Shown: piece by piece, positions 51,823 to 62,598 of the stretch
Layout of the letters: every line of letters starts with the position of its first letter
Position numbering within the stretch: the stretch's first letter is position 1
Assembly (NCBI GenBank): GCA_964247695.1
Contig: CAXTVI010000018.1
Coordinates: 1 to 64,000, forward strand
Length of the DNA stretch: 64,000 nt
Source: Lichenicoccus sp964247695
GTDB lineage: Bacteria; Pseudomonadota; Alphaproteobacteria; Acetobacterales; Acetobacteraceae
Direction of reading: 5' to 3'
Notes under the pieces: generated by a model
What the model was told of the DNA's origin: nothing
What the model saw: the letters and a program-made list of their open reading frames with translations, nothing else
Databases searched by the model: none
Translations under genes and position numbers: made by a program

Positions 51823-52568
51823 CCGTCCTCCGTCACGCCGACCATGTGTTCGAACTGTGCGGACAGACTGCGGTCCCTGGTCACGGCGGTCCAGCCATCA
51901 TCCAGGATTTTCACGTCCGGACGACCGGCATTCACCATCGGCTCGATCGTGAAGAACATGCCGGGCGCCAGCACGATGCCATCGCCGGGCTTGCCGAAAT
52001 GCAGGATGTTGGGCGCCTCGTGGAAGCGCTGGCCGATGCCGTGGCCGCAGAAGTCGCGCACGACGGAGAAGCGCTGCTGCTCGACATAGGCCTGGATCGC
52101 GTGCCCGAGGTCGCCAAGCGTGCGGCCCGGCTGCACCGCCGCGAGCCCGCGCTGCAGCGCCTCGTAGGTCACGTCGATCAGCACCGAAGCCCGGCGGGGG
52201 ATCTGGCCGACCACGTACATGCGGCTGCTGTCGCCGTACCAGCCATCCAGGATGGAGGTGACGTCGATGTTCAGGATGTCGCCTTCCTGCAGCCGCCGGT
52301 CACCCGGGATGCCGTGGCAGACGACATGGTTGATCGAGATGCAGGAGGATTTCGGATAGCCGCGATAGTTCAGCGTCGCCGGCGTGGCGTGGTGATCCAG
52401 GGTGAACTCATGGATCAGCCGGTCGAGCTCCCCGGTCGTGACGCCGAGCTTCACGTGCGGCGTGATCATGTCCAGCGTCAGCGCCGCGAGGCGGCCGGCC
52501 TCGCGCATGCCGGCGAAATGCTCCGCCGGATGCAGGATGATGCGCCGTCCTTCCGCCTCACCATCCAT
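51744..52568 (-). CDS. map: Methionine aminopeptidase, type I
   Basis: A 274-residue enzyme that removes the initiator methionine. It has a pita-bread fold with metal ligands in NIDVTSILDGWYGDSSRMY (two Asp), the His of GHGIGQRFHE, and the Glu residues of FTIEPMV and the terminal MVGVTEDG-type loop. Its 3' end overlaps the predicted ggt start by 79 bases in another frame. Confidence 0.95.
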   Translation of the reverse strand: MDGEAEGRRIILHPAEHFAGMREAGRLAALTLDMITPHVKLGVTTGELDRLIHEFTLDHHATPATLNYRGYPKSSCISINHVVCHGIPGDRRLQEGDILNIDVTSILDGWYGDSSRMYVVGQIPRRASVLIDVTYEALQRGLAAVQPGRTLGDLGHAIQAYVEQQRFSVVRDFCGHGIGQRFHEAPNILHFGKPGDGIVLAPGMFFTIEPMVNAGRPDVKILDDGWTAVTRDRSLSAQFEHMVGVTEDGCEIFTLSPAGLHKPPYGLPPFSASA

Positions 52569-52729
52569 GCCCCGGCCTCCCGCTTTCCGACAGACCCCGG
52601 TCCTTCGACAAGTCCATCTAATCCCAACAGCCCAGGAAAATGAGCGGGCGGCAGGCGCAAAGCAAGAGCGGTGACGGACCCCGGCCGGCGTTCTTTCAGC
52701 CGACCTGCTTTAGACCGGCGTTCCCGCGG

Positions 52730-53920
52730 TCAGGCTTCTTCGCGGGCAGGACCCGACGCGGCCGTCCCGGCATCGGTCATCCGCAGCCGTGCGGCGTGGC
52801 GGACATGTGCCAGCACGCGGCGGAAGCGGGCACCGGCCAGATGCACCCGGGCGCCGGCAAACGAATAGCGCGAGAGGTGGGCGGCGTGGCCTGCGTGGCC
52901 GAAGTTGAAGCGGAAGGCGGTGAGGTGCATGGCCAGCCTGCCGTGCGCTGAATGCCGGCGGTGATGGCGCCCCAGCCAGCCACCGCGCGCGGCCGGCTCT
53001 TCGGAGACCAGTGTCATGCCGGCCGCGAGCGGTCTCGCGGCCGGCCTGGCCTCGATCGGCACGCCCTCGCGCTGGAAACCGGCATCGAGGATGTTGGTCA
53101 TCATGGCGCTGCGCTGCGGATTGCTGCGCGCACCGAGGATGACGCCGATCAGCCTGACATTCCCACGCGTCGCCGACGAGACCATGTTGTGCCCGGCATC
53201 CGTGGTGAAGCCGGTCTTCAAACCATCGGCGCCGGGGTAGCTGCGCAGCATCGGGTCGTGATTGGCGATGTAGCGGCCATGGAACATGAAGGCCGGCACG
53301 GAGAAGTAGTGGTACTGGTCCGGGAAGTCGCGGATCAGGCTGCGCGCCAGGATGGCGAAGTCGCGCGCCGTCGAGACCTGCTGCGGATCGGGCAGGCCCG
53401 AGGCGTTGCGGAAGGTCGTGTTGCTCATGCCCAGCAGGCGGGCCTGCTGCGTCATGACCTGCGCGAAGCGCCGCTCGTCGCCGCCGCCCATCATCTCGCC
53501 GAGTGCTGCGGCGGCGTCGTTGGCGGACTTGGTGACGAGGGCGAGGATGGCCTGCTCGACGGTGACATAGGTGCCCGGCACCAGGCCGAGCTTCGACGGC
53601 TCCATCGACGCCGCGTGCAGCGAGACCGGCACCGCCTGGTCGAGGTTCATCCGGTTCGCGCGCAACGACTGGAACGCCAGGTACAGCGTCATCAGCTTGG
53701 TAAGGCTGGCTGGGTAGCGCTGCAGGTCGGGATTGTATTGCTGCAGCACCTGGCCGGTCTGTGCGTCCACCACGAAGGAGCTGACCTGCCCGACATATTG
53801 CGCGCGGGCCGGAGAGGCGCCCACGCCGACGGCACAGGCAACTCCGGCCGCGAGCAGCGAGCGCCACCCGAAGCGGCTCAGTCCCGAGCCGCGAAGCCCT
53901 GCGCTCTCCCCTGCAGCCAT
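52730..53920 (-). CDS. D-alanyl-D-alanine carboxypeptidase (S11 family penicillin-binding protein)
   Basis: A protein of about 396 residues exported by a signal peptide (to about residue 40, ending SPARAQ). It trims pentapeptide side chains of peptidoglycan. The three penicillin-binding motifs are S72-LT-K75, SAN mid-protein and KTG (ADGLKTGFT). The last about 100 residues are His/Arg/Ala-rich and unlike the beta-sheet domain of PBP5, so the anchoring may differ. ATG 53920 is favoured by GGGGGA upstream; ATG 53947 is also in frame. It is divergent from clpS. Confidence 0.9.
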   Translation of the reverse strand: MAAGESAGLRGSGLSRFGWRSLLAAGVACAVGVGASPARAQYVGQVSSFVVDAQTGQVLQQYNPDLQRYPASLTKLMTLYLAFQSLRANRMNLDQAVPVSLHAASMEPSKLGLVPGTYVTVEQAILALVTKSANDAAAALGEMMGGGDERRFAQVMTQQARLLGMSNTTFRNASGLPDPQQVSTARDFAILARSLIRDFPDQYHYFSVPAFMFHGRYIANHDPMLRSYPGADGLKTGFTTDAGHNMVSSATRGNVRLIGVILGARSNPQRSAMMTNILDAGFQREGVPIEARPAARPLAAGMTLVSEEPAARGGWLGRHHRRHSAHGRLAMHLTAFRFNFGHAGHAAHLSRYSFAGARVHLAGARFRRVLAHVRHAARLRMTDAGTAASGPAREEA

Positions 53921-54290
53921 GCGCCGTCCCCCGCTGCCTCGCCGCATGGCAAGGCACTAAGCCCAGTCAAACCCCACCCGCAACGCCGATCTTCGGCTGC
54001 CTCGCATCGGCGTGATGACGTGACCGTAATCTGGCGCAGAGCCGCGCGTCCACTGGATTCTCGTCCAATCATAATGACTTGGCCGCATTTTTTACGCCCG
54101 GCAGTGAAAGCCGGGCCGCAATGGTGGTCCCGCGGGCTCGCGCCGGCGCTTTCAACAGGCGGCCGATATCCAATATAACGTGACGATGCAGACCATGCCG
54201 CGCGCCACACCATGCAGCAGCCCGGAGCGCGACGTGCTCGCGACTCGCGTGCTTGCGGCTTCTCGCCGGCGGCCCCATCTGCGGCTCAGG
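53921..54290. other. 370-bp divergent region between the carboxypeptidase gene and clpS
   Basis: Promoters for both genes must lie here. A 6-bp GC hairpin (54097-54115) next to a run of six T (54088-54093) is visible, but the T-run is on the wrong side for a terminator in either direction. In-frame upstream starts for clpS exist (54180 onward) but would add a poorly conserved leader. Nothing else is recognised. Confidence 0.4.
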
Positions 54291-54635
54291 ATGAGCGATA
54301 CAGACAAGAACCGGCCGGGCGGGCCTCCGGGCGATACCAACCCGAACACCGGGGTGGTGGTCAAGGCGCGGCCGCGCACGCGCAAGCCGGCGATGTACAA
54401 GGTCCTCATGCTGAACGACGACTACACGCCGATGGAGTTCGTCGTGCATGTCCTCGAGCGCTTCTTCCAGAAGAACCGCGAGGAAGCGACCCGGATCATG
54501 CTGCACGTGCACAAGCGCGGTGTCGGGGTGTGCGGCGTGTTCACCTACGAGGTAGCCGAGACCAAGGTCACTCAGGTGATGGATCTCGCGCGGCAGAACC
54601 AGCATCCGCTGCAATGCACGATCGAGAAGGACTGA
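54291..54635 (+). CDS. clpS: ATP-dependent Clp protease adaptor ClpS
   Basis: A 114-residue N-end-rule adaptor that hands substrates with destabilising N-termini to ClpA. It shows a flexible N-terminal tail (about 1-35) and then YKVLMLNDDYTPMEFVVHVLERFF, the substrate-pocket region, plus HKRGVGVCGVFTYEVAETKV. The start at 54291 gives the usual length; the Shine-Dalgarno is weak. clpA follows after 218 bases. Confidence 0.95.
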   Translation: MSDTDKNRPGGPPGDTNPNTGVVVKARPRTRKPAMYKVLMLNDDYTPMEFVVHVLERFFQKNREEATRIMLHVHKRGVGVCGVFTYEVAETKVTQVMDLARQNQHPLQCTIEKD

Positions 54636-54853
54636 CCCAGGGCGGCTCGGTCATTGCCTTTTCTTAAGCTGCCCCTTCGCCGGCCAAGCCCTTTGCGGAT
54701 CATCAACCCGTCCCCATTTCGAGAGCAGCGCCTCGACTGAGGCGTTTTCTCTGGCCTTCGTCGCGAAACACTCCAAAGATATCTTCCTGACAGCGCGTCA
54801 GGACCATTCCCGGTGCGTTTGTCGGCCTGGCCTGTTCGGAAGGAGCGTCATCG

Positions 54854-57220
<2,367 letters not shown>

Positions 57221-57238
57221 GGTCCATACAGCGAGATG

Positions 57239-57268
57239 CGCCGGCACCTCCGAAGGCGGGTGCCGGCG
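57239..57268. terminator. Bidirectional-type hairpin between clpA and ppk2
   Basis: CGCCGGCACC (57239-57248) pairs perfectly with GGTGCCGGCG (57259-57268), 10 bp with a 10-base loop, followed by TTT on the plus strand. It sits between convergent genes, 19 bases past the clpA stop. Confidence 0.75.
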
Positions 57269-57277
57269 TTTCCGTGC

Positions 57278-58159
57278 TCAGGTGTCCTGCTGCAACGCTT
57301 GCCGCGACTGCTCGAGGACTTTACGGCTGGCCGGCGTCGGCGGCCGCAGGACAAGGTCTTCCAGGGCGTCGATCATCGCCTGCACCACGACCAGGTGCGC
57401 GAACCACTTGTGGTCTGCCGGCACCACGAACCACGGCGCCTTGGGGCGCGCGGTCTGCCGGATCGCCTCCTCGTAGGCGTCCTGATAGCCGTCCCACAGG
57501 CTCCGCTCCTTGAGGTCGGCCGCCGAGAACTTCCAGTTCTTGCCAGGGTCGTCGAGCCGCGCCAGCAGCCGCTCGCGCTGTTCCTCCTTGGAGATGTGCA
57601 GGAAGAATTTCAGCACCACGATGCCCTGGCGCCCGAGATAGCGCTCGAAGGCACGGATATCCTGGTAGCGGTGCTTCCAGAACCGGTCGCCACGCAGCGT
57701 CTCGGGGATCTTCTGGCCGTCGATCAGCTCCGGATGCAGACGCGTGACCAGCACCTCCTCGTAGTGGCTGCGGTTGAAGATGCCGATCTGGCCACGCAGC
57801 GGCAGCGCCGCGTGGATCCGCCAGAGGAAGTCGTGCCCGAGCTCGACCGGACCCGGCTGCTTGAACGCATGCACGGCGACCCCTTGCGGATTTACGCCGG
57901 ACATGACGCGCCGGATGGTGCCGTCCTTGCCGCCGCCATCCATCGCCTGGAACACCGCGAGCACCGACCAGCGACCATCCGCATAGAGCTGCTGCTGCAG
58001 TTCCGACAGCCGCTCCACCCCCAGCGCCAGCATCGCCTCACCGGCTTCCTTGCCGAATTCGACACCGCCCTTGTCGTCCGGATCGTGGTCGGCAAGCCTG
58101 AAGCCGTCGCCCTTGCCGATGCGGTAGCGCTCGAACAGCGGCTTCAGGTCGGGCGCCAT
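57278..58159 (-). CDS. ppk2: Polyphosphate kinase 2 family protein
   Basis: A 293-residue single-domain PPK2. Walker A-like AMDGGGKDGTIRRV is near 70-84, Walker B region IGIFNRSHYEEVL near 124-136, and the lid motif region QRERLLARLDDPGKNWKF is typical. Such enzymes transfer phosphate between polyphosphate and nucleotides. The subclass (I, II or III) cannot be settled by eye. It starts 4 bases upstream of the next gene's stop region on the same strand. Confidence 0.92.
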   Translation of the reverse strand: MAPDLKPLFERYRIGKGDGFRLADHDPDDKGGVEFGKEAGEAMLALGVERLSELQQQLYADGRWSVLAVFQAMDGGGKDGTIRRVMSGVNPQGVAVHAFKQPGPVELGHDFLWRIHAALPLRGQIGIFNRSHYEEVLVTRLHPELIDGQKIPETLRGDRFWKHRYQDIRAFERYLGRQGIVVLKFFLHISKEEQRERLLARLDDPGKNWKFSAADLKERSLWDGYQDAYEEAIRQTARPKAPWFVVPADHKWFAHLVVVQAMIDALEDLVLRPPTPASRKVLEQSRQALQQDT

Positions 58160-58163
58160 CGGA

Positions 58164-58919
58164 TCAGCCGGTTCGCTTGATCTGGAACGGACCCGCCGAC
58201 TGGCAGGTCGGCATCAGCTCAAGCCGGTTGATGTTGACGTGCTCCGGCAGTCCCACAACCCACGCGACGGTCTCGGCGATATCGTCGGGCGTCAGCGGCT
58301 GGGTACCCTCATAGACCTTGGCCGCCTTGGCGGCGTCGCCGCCGAAGCGGACCTGGCTGAACTCGCTGCCGCCGACCAGGCCGGGCTCGATGTCGGTCAC
58401 CCGGACGTTGGTGCCGGCGAGATCCGCCTTCAGGTTCAGGATGAACTGCCGCACGAACGCCTTGGTCGCGCCATAGACGTTGCCGCCCGGATACGGGTAG
58501 GCGCCGGCGATGCTGCCGATGGTCACCACGTGGCCGCGGTTGCGCTCGACCATGCCGGGCAGCAGCGCGTGGGTGATCTGCACGAGCCCGGTCACGTTGG
58601 TCGCGATCATCTGCTCCCAGTCGGCCAGCTTCACCTCCTGTGCCGGGCCCAGCCCGAGTGCGAGGCCCGCATTGTTGACCAGCACGTCGACCTCCCGCCA
58701 CTCGGACGGCAGGCTGTCCGGCAGCGCCGCGAGGGCTGCGGCGTCATTCATGTCGAGAACAAGCGGGTGCAGCGAGCTGCCCAATTCTTCGGCCAGCGTG
58801 TGGAGCCGGTCCTGCCGTCGGCCGGTGGCGATCACCCGATGGCCGTCATGCACGAAGCGGCGGGCAATCGAACGACCGAAGCCGGCGGTGGCTCCGGTGA
58901 CCAGGATGGTGCGATTCAT
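58164..58919 (-). CDS. SDR-family oxidoreductase (YdfG-like)
   Basis: A 251-residue short-chain dehydrogenase: TGATAGFGRSIA near 8-19, NNAGLALG near 86-93, and the catalytic YGATK near 155-159. The overall pattern resembles NADP-dependent 3-hydroxy acid dehydrogenase YdfG (serine/threonine/3-hydroxypropionate-type substrates). Its ATG overlaps the ohr stop by 4 bases (58916-58919). Confidence 0.85.
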   Translation of the reverse strand: MNRTILVTGATAGFGRSIARRFVHDGHRVIATGRRQDRLHTLAEELGSSLHPLVLDMNDAAALAALPDSLPSEWREVDVLVNNAGLALGLGPAQEVKLADWEQMIATNVTGLVQITHALLPGMVERNRGHVVTIGSIAGAYPYPGGNVYGATKAFVRQFILNLKADLAGTNVRVTDIEPGLVGGSEFSQVRFGGDAAKAAKVYEGTQPLTPDDIAETVAWVVGLPEHVNINRLELMPTCQSAGPFQIKRTG

Positions 58920-59326
58920 AGGGTTTCCAGTTCGACCGTGATGTTGTTGCGGGTGGCTTTCGAATACGGGCAGAGCTCGTGCGCCTTCTGCACCAGCGTC
59001 TCCGCCTGGGCGCGCTCGACGCCGTCGATCCTGGTCTTCAGGACCACCGACAGCCTGAAATCTCGGTTCTCGGTCTGCAACGTCACCACGGCGGTGACGG
59101 AGACGTTCTCGGGCTTGAGCTTCAGGGCTTCCGCCGCCGCCAGCACCGCCTGCCCGAAGCACGCGGAATAACCGGCGGCGAACAGCGCCTCCGGATTGGT
59201 GGCAGCGGGATTGCTGGGCGTGCCGTCCGGCCGTGGCACGGCCAGGTCGAGCGAGATCACCCCGTCGCTGCTGTCCACGTGCCCGTTGCGTCCGGCGACC
59301 GTCGTCGCCTCGGTCGTGAATGCCAC
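58916..59326 (-). CDS. ohr: Organic hydroperoxide resistance protein (Ohr/OsmC family)
   Basis: A 136-residue thiol peroxidase that detoxifies organic hydroperoxides. The reactive pair is C56 (GYSACFGQA) and C119 (HELCPYSKATRNN), as in Ohr rather than plain OsmC. The GTG start at 59326 is chosen because AAGGAG lies 8 bases upstream. Coupled to the SDR gene downstream. No OhrR gene is adjacent. Confidence 0.93.
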   Translation of the reverse strand: MAFTTEATTVAGRNGHVDSSDGVISLDLAVPRPDGTPSNPAATNPEALFAAGYSACFGQAVLAAAEALKLKPENVSVTAVVTLQTENRDFRLSVVLKTRIDGVERAQAETLVQKAHELCPYSKATRNNITVELETL

Positions 59327-59414
59327 CCTGGATCTCCTTGTCTGCGGCCGCCAGCGAGAGATGTCGCGCGGCCCTGAGGCGGAGCAACGCGAGGTCGGCG
59401 GCAAGGTTGGCCCT

Positions 59415-59684
59415 TCACATATCGCGTCGCGCCTTGGCCACCAGGTGCTGCAGTGCCGCCTGGCCGGCGATATGACGACCGTCCGGCCCGAACAGGCGCA
59501 GATTGAGCCACGATGGCGCCGGCAACATCTCGGCCACCCGTCCAAGGGCTGCCTCCCGCGTGCCGAAATGCTCGTGCCGGTCCGGCTGCAGGTCCACGGG
59601 GCGGCGCCGCTGATCGAGTGTTCCGGCCGGCGGCGGCGGAATGCCCGGAACCGGCTCGTTCCTGAAGGCGAGAGTGTATGGCAT
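59415..59684 (-). CDS. Small protein of unknown function
   Basis: An 89-residue frame opening MPYTLAFRNEPVPGIP and ending in a more ordered half (FGTREAALGRVAEMLP, WLNLRLFGPDGR, LQHLVAKARRD). Codon use resembles neighbouring genes and the second half looks like a folded alpha/beta segment. No family is recognised and the ribosome site is weak. It is divergent from the AlgH gene with a 64-bp gap. Confidence 0.55.
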   Translation of the reverse strand: MPYTLAFRNEPVPGIPPPPAGTLDQRRRPVDLQPDRHEHFGTREAALGRVAEMLPAPSWLNLRLFGPDGRHIAGQAALQHLVAKARRDM

Positions 59685-59748
59685 GCACCCATCCGGTTTC
59701 ACGACACGCGCCGCTTGCACAGCACCCGCATCCTGCCACATCTGAGGC

Positions 59749-60330
59749 ATGTTCTCACTGCAGCCAGATCCCGACGCCAGCCTGACCGGCCGCCTGCTGA
59801 TCGCCATGCCCGCCTTGGTGTCGTCGCCCTTCGCCCAGACCGTGGTGTTCCTCTGTGCCCACTCTGCCGAAGAGGGCGCGATGGGACTGGTCGTCAACCG
59901 ACGCCTCGGCCAGCCTGGCTTCGACGACCTGCTCGAACAGCTCGGCGTCGCCCCGATCCCGCCGCGCCGGCGCATCACGCTCTGCGCTGGCGGCCCGGTG
60001 GAGAATTCGCGCGGCTTCGTGCTGCACAGCGCGGACTGGACCGGAGACGGCAGCCTGGCGGTGGATGACGACATCGTGCTGACGGCGAGCCTAGACGTGC
60101 TGAAGGTGATCGCCGACGGCGCCGGTCCGCGCCAGGCCCTGCTCGCCCTGGGCCATGCGACCTGGGAGCCGGGCCAGCTCGAGACCGAGATCCAGCAGAA
60201 CGCCTGGCTGTCGGCGCCGGCCACCGAGGCGATCGTGTTCGGCTCCGAGCATGACAGCAAATGGCGCCGGGCCCTCGCCTCGCTCAGGATCGATCCGATC
60301 CGGCTGTCCAGCGTCGTCGGCCACGCCTGA
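59749..60330 (+). CDS. YqgE/AlgH family protein (UPF0301)
   Basis: A 193-residue protein with the family pattern LTGRLLIAMPAL near residues 12-23, GAMGLVVNR near 43-51, CAGGPVENSRGFVLH near 79-93 and LGHATWEPGQLETEI near 133-147. The family has no settled biochemical function; AlgH was named for an effect on alginate in Pseudomonas. Confidence 0.93.
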   Translation: MFSLQPDPDASLTGRLLIAMPALVSSPFAQTVVFLCAHSAEEGAMGLVVNRRLGQPGFDDLLEQLGVAPIPPRRRITLCAGGPVENSRGFVLHSADWTGDGSLAVDDDIVLTASLDVLKVIADGAGPRQALLALGHATWEPGQLETEIQQNAWLSAPATEAIVFGSEHDSKWRRALASLRIDPIRLSSVVGHA

Positions 60331-60361
60331 GAAGCTGCTTGCGACCGCCTTAGGCCCCGCG

Positions 60362-61231
60362 CTACCAGACCAGCGACGGGATCGTCGCGACCGGAGCCAG
60401 CCCTGCGCTGCGCGCTTCGGTTTCGGCCAGCGCGTTGTTGTTGCCGATCAGCTCGGCATGGATACCGCCCAGCACCCAGCACGAGGCGATGCTGGCTGCC
60501 TTGGCGCCGGCGATATCGGTCGCCAGCGCATCCCCGATCGCCAGCACGCGTTCCCGTGGCACCCCGAGCATCGTCCGGACCTGCTCATAGACTTCGGGAT
60601 ACGGCTTGCCGATGGAGCGCACGCGGCCGCCGAGCTGCGCATAGGCGCTCGCGAGCAACCCGGCGCAGATGATCCGGTGGCCGCCTCGGACGATCTCGAG
60701 GTCAGGGTTCGCGCACAGCATCGGGACGCCGGCGGCGGCACTGGCTCGCAGCAGCGGCATGTGGACCGCCAGGACGTCATCGGCCGCATCGTCGTCCGGG
60801 CCGGTATTGAGCAGCAGGTCGGCATCCGCCGGATCGGTCACGATCTCCAGGTCCAGGCCCTGGTAGAGATTGGCGTCCTTCTGCGGCCCGAGATGCAGGA
60901 CCCGGCGGCCGATCGCCCCGATCCAAGGGTCCGCCCGGTGCTCCAGGAGAGCACGCGTCGCCTCGCCGCTGGTCAGGATGCCGTCATAGCTGTCATCCGG
61001 CAGACCCATGCGTTGCAGGCCCTCCCGCACCGGGCCCACCCGACGCGGCGCATTGGAGAGCAGCACGACCCGGCGGCCGGCGTCCCGTAACCGCAGCAGG
61101 CAGTCGATCGCGCCTGGATATGGCGTCAGGCCGTCATGCACGACCCCCCAAAGATCCACGATGTAGCCGTCGAACTCCGGGGCGATCGCGGCGAGGTGGT
61201 CGAGGTGGCGTATGGCTGGCAGCGGGCTCAC
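60362..61231 (-). CDS. HAD-superfamily hydrolase, subfamily IIA (TIGR01459 type)
   Basis: A 289-residue phosphatase-type HAD protein: motif I VDLWGVVHDG near 22-31, motif II LLSNAPR, motif III lysine in GKPYPEVYE, and motif IV IGDALATDIAGAKAA. This subgroup is found mainly in alphaproteobacteria. The GTG start at 61231 overlaps the pyrD stop by 4 bases (GTGA). The substrate is unknown. Confidence 0.9.
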   Translation of the reverse strand: MSPLPAIRHLDHLAAIAPEFDGYIVDLWGVVHDGLTPYPGAIDCLLRLRDAGRRVVLLSNAPRRVGPVREGLQRMGLPDDSYDGILTSGEATRALLEHRADPWIGAIGRRVLHLGPQKDANLYQGLDLEIVTDPADADLLLNTGPDDDAADDVLAVHMPLLRASAAAGVPMLCANPDLEIVRGGHRIICAGLLASAYAQLGGRVRSIGKPYPEVYEQVRTMLGVPRERVLAIGDALATDIAGAKAASIASCWVLGGIHAELIGNNNALAETEARSAGLAPVATIPSLVW

Positions 61232-62271
61232 AGGGCGGCTCCCTTCGCATCGGCAAGGCGGCTCAGGCCCTGCTGGCGCAGCAGCGCCGTCAGGTCGCGC
61301 AGCAGGCGCTGCACCAGCGCCGGCCCCTGCAGCACGAAGCCGGTATAGATCTGCACCAGGTCGGCGCCGGCCCGGACCTTGTCCAGCACATCCTGTGCCG
61401 TCGCAATGCCGCCGCACCCGACCAGGGCCAGCCGCCCGTTCGCGAGGCGCGCCACCGTGGCCAGAATCGCCGTGCTGCGCGCGCGCAGCGGCTCGCCGGA
61501 CAGGCCACCCGCCTCTCCGGCATGGCCGGACCGCAGCCAGTCCGGACGCGCCAGCGTGGTGTTGGAGACGATCAGCCCGTCCGCGCCGCCGGCGATGACC
61601 GCCTCGACGATGCCCTCGATGCTGCCGGGATCGAGGTCCGGCGAGAGCTTGACCAGCAGCGGCCGCCGCGTGCGACGCGCCGGTGCGATCGCGGCGAGCA
61701 GTGCTGCAAGACGGTCCGCCTGTTGCAGGTCACGCAGCCCCGGCGTGTTCGGCGACGACAGGTTGATCACCAGGTAGTCGACGAGGGGCGACGCCGCCTG
61801 CACCAGCATTGGGTAGTCCTCGAGGGGCGCGGCGCCCTGCTTGTTGATGCCGAGGTTGAGCCCGACCGGCACGCCAGGCATCCGCCGGAGCCGGGCCAGC
61901 CGGGTGAGTGCCGCGTCGATGCCGTGATTGTTGAAGCCCATGCGGTTGATGATGGCGCGGTCCTCGGCCAGCCGGTACAGACGCGGCCGCGGGTTGCCCG
62001 GCTGCGGCAGCGGCGTCACCGTACCGGCTTCGACGAAGCCGAACCCGAGGCGCGCCAGCGGCCGGATCACCCTGGCGTCCTTGTCGAAGCCGGCGGCCAT
62101 GCCGATCGGATTGCGGAACCGCAGGCCCATTGTCTCCACCGCGAGCGCCGGGTCGTGCCGGCCGGCTTCGTGTCCGCCGAGGCCGAGTAGCAGCCCGGCG
62201 GTCGCGGCCTGGTGCGCCCGCTCCGGATCGAGCCGGTGCAGCAGGGTCGTGGCGAGCGAGTTGATCAGCAT
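61228..62271 (-). CDS. pyrD: Dihydroorotate dehydrogenase (quinone), class 2
   Basis: A 347-residue membrane-associated flavoenzyme of pyrimidine synthesis. An N-terminal amphipathic helix region (LATTLLHRLDPERAH) is typical of class 2. AAGFDKDA, NRMGFNNHG, NLSSPNTPGLR with the catalytic serine, and VGCGGIATAQD are present. The frame stays open upstream of 62271, but the family N-terminus starts here. It is coupled to the HAD gene downstream. Confidence 0.95.
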   Translation of the reverse strand: MLINSLATTLLHRLDPERAHQAATAGLLLGLGGHEAGRHDPALAVETMGLRFRNPIGMAAGFDKDARVIRPLARLGFGFVEAGTVTPLPQPGNPRPRLYRLAEDRAIINRMGFNNHGIDAALTRLARLRRMPGVPVGLNLGINKQGAAPLEDYPMLVQAASPLVDYLVINLSSPNTPGLRDLQQADRLAALLAAIAPARRTRRPLLVKLSPDLDPGSIEGIVEAVIAGGADGLIVSNTTLARPDWLRSGHAGEAGGLSGEPLRARSTAILATVARLANGRLALVGCGGIATAQDVLDKVRAGADLVQIYTGFVLQGPALVQRLLRDLTALLRQQGLSRLADAKGAAL

Positions 62272-62370
62272 TGTCCCCTCGTGCCGCAAGCCGGCCGAAG
62301 ATGGAAGGCGCACTCTGCTGCGAAGTGCGGGCCCTTGCCTTGCCGGGGCAACGGCACGATCTTGCGGCGC

Positions 62371-62586
62371 ATGTGGGACGAGCCCTACCTCGAGACATGC
62401 TGCCGCTCTGCCTTGCACCGGCTGACGCTGGTCGGGCCGGTCGGTCGGCCGCCCGACCTGAAGGACGGCCCGTGCCTCGAGCGGCTGACCGACATGGGGC
62501 TGGCCGAGGCACGGCCGGACCGGCGCTACGCGATCACCGGCCAGGGTATCCGGCGGCATGCCCGGGAGATCCTCAAGGCGTCCTAG
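62371..62586 (+). CDS. Small winged-helix-like protein of unknown function
   Basis: A 71-residue protein, MWDEPYLETCCRSALHRL then LTDMGLAEARPDRRYAITGQGIRRHAREIL. The second half looks like a beta-wing helix (MGL..R..YAIT..G). It lies 12 bases upstream of the LexA-fold regulator gene on the same strand, which suggests they work together. A GAGG-type site (AGGGAGG, 62585-62591) belongs to the next gene. Confidence 0.6.
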   Translation: MWDEPYLETCCRSALHRLTLVGPVGRPPDLKDGPCLERLTDMGLAEARPDRRYAITGQGIRRHAREILKAS

Positions 62587-62598
62587 GGAGGCATCCGC

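Noticed and set aside
54088..54115. Intrinsic terminator between the carboxypeptidase and clpS genes
   Set aside because: The T-run precedes rather than follows the hairpin on the plus strand and reads as A on the minus strand; the genes are also divergent.
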